Part shown: positions 59,903 through 64,000 of the stretch, piece after piece
How positions within the stretch are numbered: position 1 is the first letter of the stretch
Layout of the letters: each line of letters begins with the position of its first letter
DNA from: Fen-1362 sp049516395
GTDB lineage: Bacteria; Planctomycetota; Phycisphaerae; Sedimentisphaerales; Anaerobacaceae
NCBI GenBank assembly: GCA_049516395.1
Contig: JBEKTD010000001.1
Location: 186,001-250,000 of the forward strand
Length of the DNA stretch: 64,000 bases
Reading direction: 5' to 3'
Notes under the pieces: generated by a model
Told to the model about the DNA's origin: nothing
The model's input: the letters and a program-made list of their open reading frames with translations, nothing else
Database searches by the model: none
Program-made: the position numbers and the translations under genes

Positions 59903-62900
59903 ATACGACGATAAAAAAATTGGCGCGGTACTTGTTCAGGGCGGCGGTATAGCCGGCGTTCAGGCGTCGCTCGATTTGGCCAACAGCGGCTTCAAGGTTT
60001 ACTTAGTCGAGCGAGACGCCGCGATAGGCGGTATGATGGCCCATCTGGACAAGACCTTCCCGACGGGCGATTGCGCGACGTGCATTGTTTCACCGAAGCT
60101 CGTCGAATGCGCACGAAATTTGAATATCGAGATAATGACTCTATCGGAGCTGGTTGACCTCGAAGGTGAGCCGGGCAATTTCAAGGCAACCGTCAAACGT
60201 CATCCGCGATACGTTGACGAGGATAAATGTACGGGATGCAGCGAATGCACGCAGGTTTGCCCGGTAGATGTGCCTGACGAATTTAACAGGTGCTTAGGGA
60301 CAAGAAAGGGCATCGCGAAACTTTACGCGCAGGCGACTCCCAATATATTCGGCATTTTGAAAAACGGCCACTCGCCCTGCAAGATGGCGTGCCCGGCGAA
60401 AGTAAACGTCCAGGGTTACGTCCAGCTCATAAAGAAAAAAGAATACGTCAAGGCGGTCAACCTTATCCGCCAGAGAAATCCGCTTTCGGCGATATGCGGC
60501 AGGGTTTGCACTCATCCCTGCGAAGCCGAATGCACACGAGGCAATGCGGATGACCCGATTGCCATACGGCTGCTCAAGCGATTCGCATCAGATAAAGAAA
60601 TGGAATTGCTCGAAACGGGCCAGATTTCTCTGCCGGAAGAGAAGAAGCCGGTCGCAGGCGCGAAAAAGGTCGCAATAATCGGCGCAGGTCCCGCCGGGTT
60701 AACCGCCGCCAACGACCTTGCCGACGCGGGCTTCGCGGTTACTGTTTACGAATCGCAAAGCAAAGCGGGCGGTATGCTTCGCTGGGGCATCCCGGAATAT
60801 CGGCTGCCCAAGAAGGTGCTCGACCACGAAATAGAAATTATCCGCCGAAAAGGCGTTACTTTTGTTTATAACTGTGTTGTCGGAAAAGACATTACCATCC
60901 AGAAACTGCGCAACGATAACGAGGCGGTCTTCATCGCCGCCGGCGCACATAAAAGCCGCAAGCTCGGTATTCCGGGCGAGCAAATCAACGGCGTTATTCA
61001 CGGCGTTGAATTTCTCAGTGATGCCGGCTCAGTTAATAAGCCGAAGGTGAAAAATAAGGTCATAGTCATCGGCGGCGGCAACGTTGCGGTTGACGTCGCG
61101 CGAACCGCGCTACGCCTTGGCGCAAAAGAGGTCGAAATGGTTTGCCTTGAGGGCGCAAATGAAATGCCCGCCTACAAGGAAGAAGTCGAAGCAACTCTCG
61201 CCGAAGGCATCAAGATTCGCAACGGGTGGGGACCGAAACGTATCACAGGCAACAGTTCGATTACCGGCATAGAGTTCAAACGCTGCACAAGGGTCTTCGA
61301 CGACCAGAAGCGTTTCAGGCCTGAATTTAACGAAAAAGAACTTATAACGGTTGACGCGGACCAGATTATTATTGCCATCGGCCAGATGACTGATGAGCAG
61401 TTTGTCAGCCATATCGGCGTAGAAAGCGAACGCGGATTTTTCAAGGCTGACCCGATAACCGGTCAAACTTCAGTAGAAGGCGTTTTTGCGGGCGGCGACA
61501 ACGCTTCAGGCCCGGCGGCTGTTATCGACGCCGTCGCGGCGGGTAAACGGGTCGCCGAATCCATCGAGCGATTCCTGACCGGCAAGGAAATGCTGACAAA
61601 TCGTTTCGAGGAGAACCTAAAGCCCCTTTCCGAGGATTTGCTTCCTGATACGGAGGACGTGGAGAAAAAAGCCCGCGTTTATCCCGAAGAATTAGCTCCG
61701 GCAAAACGGTTGAGGACTTTCGAAGAGGTCGAAAAAGGTCTCACTGAGGCCCAGGCCCTTGCCGAAGCCGAAAGATGCCTGAATTGCGCACTGTGCTCGG
61801 AATGTAACCAGTGCGTCGAGGCATGCGAGCAGCACGCTATCGACCACGCTATGAAAGAGCGGATAGTCAAATTAAAGGTTGGCTCGGTCCTGCTTACCCC
61901 CGGCTTTGAAGAGTTCGACGCGACTCGAAAAGGCGAATATGGCTACGGGCGATATTCGAATGTCGTTACAAGCGTTCAATTCGAGCGAATGCTTTCAGCG
62001 GCAGGCCCGTTCGAGGGACATTTGATTCGTCTTTCGGATGGCAAACCTGCGAGACGCATCGCGTGGATTCAATGCGTCGGCTCGCGCGATTCCGAATGCG
62101 GCAACGATTACTGCTCTTCGATTTGCTGTATGATGGCAACCAAACAGGCGATGGTAGCGGGCGACCACGTCGATGGATTAGATGCGACAATCTTTTATAT
62201 GGATATACGCGCGTTCGGCAAGGATTTCGACCAGTATTACGAGCGAGCCAAAGCGCAGAAAAACATACACTACATCAAGAGCATCCCGTCGCGGGTAATT
62301 CAGCTCCCCGGCAGCAGTGACCTTCGCCTGAATTACTACGACCAGAGCAATAATATTCAGCAAAAGGATTTTGACCTTGTTGTGCTTTCCGTGGGAATGG
62401 AGCCGCCCGCTTCTATGGCGGAATTCGCCTCGCGTCTTGATATAAAACTCAATGATTTTGGTTTCTGCAAGACGGACCGATTGTCGCCCCTTACAACTTC
62501 TATACCGGGCGTCTTTGTCGGCGGGGCATTCCAGGAACCCAAAGATATCCCCGAAACCGTTACGCAGGCAAGCGCCGCCGCCTCTATGGCAATGGAACTG
62601 CTGGCGCCGGTTCGCAATACCCTGATTACCAAAAAGAGCTACCCAAGTGAGCACGACGTTACCGATGAAGACCCGCGTATCGGCGTCTTTGTATGTCACT
62701 GCGGTATGAATATCGGCTCAGTGGTGGATGTAGAACAGGTTGTTAAGAATATCGAAAAGCTGCCCGATGTGGTTTTCGCGTCTCACACGATGTTTACATG
62801 CTCCGATACGAGCTTGTCGAACATCAAGGATATGATACGCGAGCATCGGCTCAATCGAATAGTGGTTGCCTCCTGCACGCCGCGAACGCACGAGCCGCTG

Positions 62901-64000
62901 TTCCGCGAGACGCTGCGTGAAGCGGGCCTTAATCCGTATTTGTTCGAGATGGCCAACATCCGTGACCAGTGTTCCTGGGTACATTCGGCTGTCCCGCAAT
63001 CGGCTACCGAAAAAGCGACCGACCTGGTGAAAATGGCAATTAGCAGGGCGAGGTTCCTTTCGCCTCTGGAAAGCGGCACGCTGGCCGTTGACCAGACGGG
63101 GCTTGTCATCGGCGGCGGACTGAGCGGTATGACTGCCGCACTTGCGCTGGCTAACCAGGGATTCAAGGTGCACCTGATAGAAAAGGCCGAGCGTCTGGGC
63201 GGAACGTTACACGATGTCTACCACACATTTGAACACGATGATATCGCGGGCTTTACAAACGCCCTGATAAAGCAGGTCGAAAAACATCCCAACATAAAAC
63301 TTTACTTAGGCACTGAAATCGCTAGCATCGCGGGCCACATAGGCAAATTCAAAATATCGCTTGCCAAAAACGGCTCGAATTCCGAAGTCACGGGCGGCAC
63401 AATAATCGTCGCCACCGGCGCACGAAAGGCCCAGACAACAGAATTTATGTATGGGACAAAAGGTGTCTTGACGCAGGCCGAACTGGAAAAGCAGTTGCAC
63501 GATAAAACATATCCCGCGAAGGCGCAAAACGTCGTAATGATTCAGTGCGTCGGCTCGCGCAACGAGGTTCATCCATATTGCAGCAGAATCTGCTGCTCGA
63601 TGGCAATCAAAAACGCGATTGAAATCAAAAAGCGAGACCCGAACGCCAACGTCTATGTTCTTTACAGGGACGTCAGGACTTATGGCTTCAGGGAAACGTA
63701 TTTCAAACAGGTGCGTGAGGCAGGCGTTGTCTTTATCCGCTATACGCCTGAAGCTGCGCCCGTGGTCAGCCAAAACAATGGTCTTGTAGTAACGGTTAAC
63801 AGTCCGGACCTGCCGGAGCCGATTACTATCGAGGCGGATAACGTCGTGCTCAGCACGGGTGTTGAGACCGACAGGGAAAACAACAAACGAATCTCGGATA
63901 TGCTCAAGGTGCCGCTTAACGCCGATGGGTTCTACGTCGAGGCACATATGAAACTGCGTCCGGTGGATTTCACCACGGAAGGCATCTTTCTTTGCGGACT
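59895..64000 (+). CDS. hdrA: HdrA with embedded NfnB/GltD-type domain and a second HdrA unit, runs off the window
   Basis: At least 1368 residues, open to the right edge. Residues 1-135 start a HdrA FAD unit (GGGIAGVQASLDLA; TGDCATCIVSPKLVECA) with CTGCSECTQVCPV. Residues ~160-560 are a complete GltD/NfnB-like NADPH dehydrogenase: CKMACPAKVNV, ICGRVCTHPCEAECTRG, FAD site IIGAGPAGLTAAN (257) and NADPH site VIGGGNVAVDVA (389). Residues ~631-930 resume HdrA, with CLNCALCSECNQCVEACEQ and CVGSRDSECGNDYCS. From ~930 there is a second HdrA unit (IGGGLSGMTAALALA; CVGSRNEVHPYCS). It is the likely flavin-bifurcating core, with its own NADPH port. Confidence 0.9.
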   Translation, partial: MGKYDDKKIGAVLVQGGGIAGVQASLDLANSGFKVYLVERDAAIGGMMAHLDKTFPTGDCATCIVSPKLVECARNLNIEIMTLSELVDLEGEPGNFKATVKRHPRYVDEDKCTGCSECTQVCPVDVPDEFNRCLGTRKGIAKLYAQATPNIFGILKNGHSPCKMACPAKVNVQGYVQLIKKKEYVKAVNLIRQRNPLSAICGRVCTHPCEAECTRGNADDPIAIRLLKRFASDKEMELLETGQISLPEEKKPVAGAKKVAIIGAGPAGLTAANDLADAGFAVTVYESQSKAGGMLRWGIPEYRLPKKVLDHEIEIIRRKGVTFVYNCVVGKDITIQKLRNDNEAVFIAAGAHKSRKLGIPGEQINGVIHGVEFLSDAGSVNKPKVKNKVIVIGGGNVAVDVARTALRLGAKEVEMVCLEGANEMPAYKEEVEATLAEGIKIRNGWGPKRITGNSSITGIEFKRCTRVFDDQKRFRPEFNEKELITVDADQIIIAIGQMTDEQFVSHIGVESERGFFKADPITGQTSVEGVFAGGDNASGPAAVIDAVAAGKRVAESIERFLTGKEMLTNRFEENLKPLSEDLLPDTEDVEKKARVYPEELAPAKRLRTFEEVEKGLTEAQALAEAERCLNCALCSECNQCVEACEQHAIDHAMKERIVKLKVGSVLLTPGFEEFDATRKGEYGYGRYSNVVTSVQFERMLSAAGPFEGHLIRLSDGKPARRIAWIQCVGSRDSECGNDYCSSICCMMATKQAMVAGDHVDGLDATIFYMDIRAFGKDFDQYYERAKAQKNIHYIKSIPSRVIQLPGSSDLRLNYYDQSNNIQQKDFDLVVLSVGMEPPASMAEFASRLDIKLNDFGFCKTDRLSPLTTSIPGVFVGGAFQEPKDIPETVTQASAAASMAMELLAPVRNTLITKKSYPSEHDVTDEDPRIGVFVCHCGMNIGSVVDVEQVVKNIEKLPDVVFASHTMFTCSDTSLSNIKDMIREHRLNRIVVASCTPRTHEPLFRETLREAGLNPYLFEMANIRDQCSWVHSAVPQSATEKATDLVKMAISRARFLSPLESGTLAVDQTGLVIGGGLSGMTAALALANQGFKVHLIEKAERLGGTLHDVYHTFEHDDIAGFTNALIKQVEKHPNIKLYLGTEIASIAGHIGKFKISLAKNGSNSEVTGGTIIVATGARKAQTTEFMYGTKGVLTQAELEKQLHDKTYPAKAQNVVMIQCVGSRNEVHPYCSRICCSMAIKNAIEIKKRDPNANVYVLYRDVRTYGFRETYFKQVREAGVVFIRYTPEAAPVVSQNNGLVVTVNSPDLPEPITIEADNVVLSTGVETDRENNKRISDMLKVPLNADGFYVEAHMKLRPVDFTTEGIFLCG

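Overview
The window reads as chromosomal DNA of an anaerobic, polysaccharide-degrading planctomycete, most likely class Phycisphaerae (Sedimentisphaerales/MSBL9-like). This is inferred from several traits seen together: PEP-CTERM proteins, short dockerin-like motifs ending in NWL on secreted proteins, glycan-active enzymes (GH127, GH51, GH16), ECF sigma/anti-sigma pairs, a pyrophosphate-type phosphofructokinase beside an ATP-type one, and an HdrABC/MvhD/MetF redox cluster. No rRNA or other phylogenetic marker is present, so the assignment is a judgement from gene content.

Layout. 1-2705: end of leuD, a small lipoprotein, leuB, and a TGS-domain GTPase. 2775-6818: a lipoprotein fusing GH127 to GH51 arabinofuranosidase, then a tiny Cys-rich protein. 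6900-9304 (minus): ECF sigma factor, membrane anti-sigma candidate, beta-propeller lipoprotein. 9469-12657: secreted or unknown proteins, a TPR remnant and a PEP-CTERM protein. 12993-16912: a lone receiver protein, a receiver-histidine kinase, a GH16 glucanase with a broken dockerin-like tail, and a STAS-like protein. 16913-23629: a kinase-gene remnant, an 803-residue secreted protein with two dockerin-like motifs, the intact PfkB kinase, tRNA-Met, a methyltransferase, a DNA-binding-like protein and DUF503. 23855-30443: a large CBM9/LamG exported protein, a sensor kinase and two tandem OmpR-type regulators. 30466-34472: a repeat-flanked GIY-YIG gene, an exported transglutaminase-like protein, two AT-rich hypothetical genes and a cysteine synthase. 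34664-38749: PPi-type PFK, pyruvate kinase, ATP-type PFK. 39040-43484: PnuC, an outer-membrane protein, two HNH-type nuclease genes in AT-rich surroundings and an exported protein. 43732-50823: FtsY, a ParA-CBM48 fusion, repeat-filled gene-free DNA, a small membrane protein, an XRE/glycine-zipper protein with helically phased upstream repeats, a short E2 acyltransferase and a PEP-CTERM propeller protein. 51047-51118: tRNA-Gly.

The most interesting region is 51494 to the right edge. It is one tightly packed operon: mvhD-like, metF-like, a degenerate GltB-FMN paralogue, a complete GltB-FMN subunit, a glutamine amidotransferase-GXGXG subunit, hdrC, hdrB, and an hdrA that carries an embedded NfnB/GltD-type NADPH dehydrogenase domain plus a second HdrA unit. 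No separate gltD is present up to the right edge. A reasonable hypothesis is one complex, or a set of interacting complexes, in which glutamate synthase, a methylene-tetrahydrofolate reductase and a flavin-bifurcating Hdr core share electrons. MetF-HdrABC-MvhD is known from acetogens. I do not recognise a described version that includes glutamate synthase.

Gene-free stretches are rich in dispersed junk-like repeats (palindromes near 13.5 kb and 44.9 kb, a CCTTCGACAAGCTCAGG-type word, accacagatt-type filler). One such word lies inside a sensor-kinase gene, in frame.
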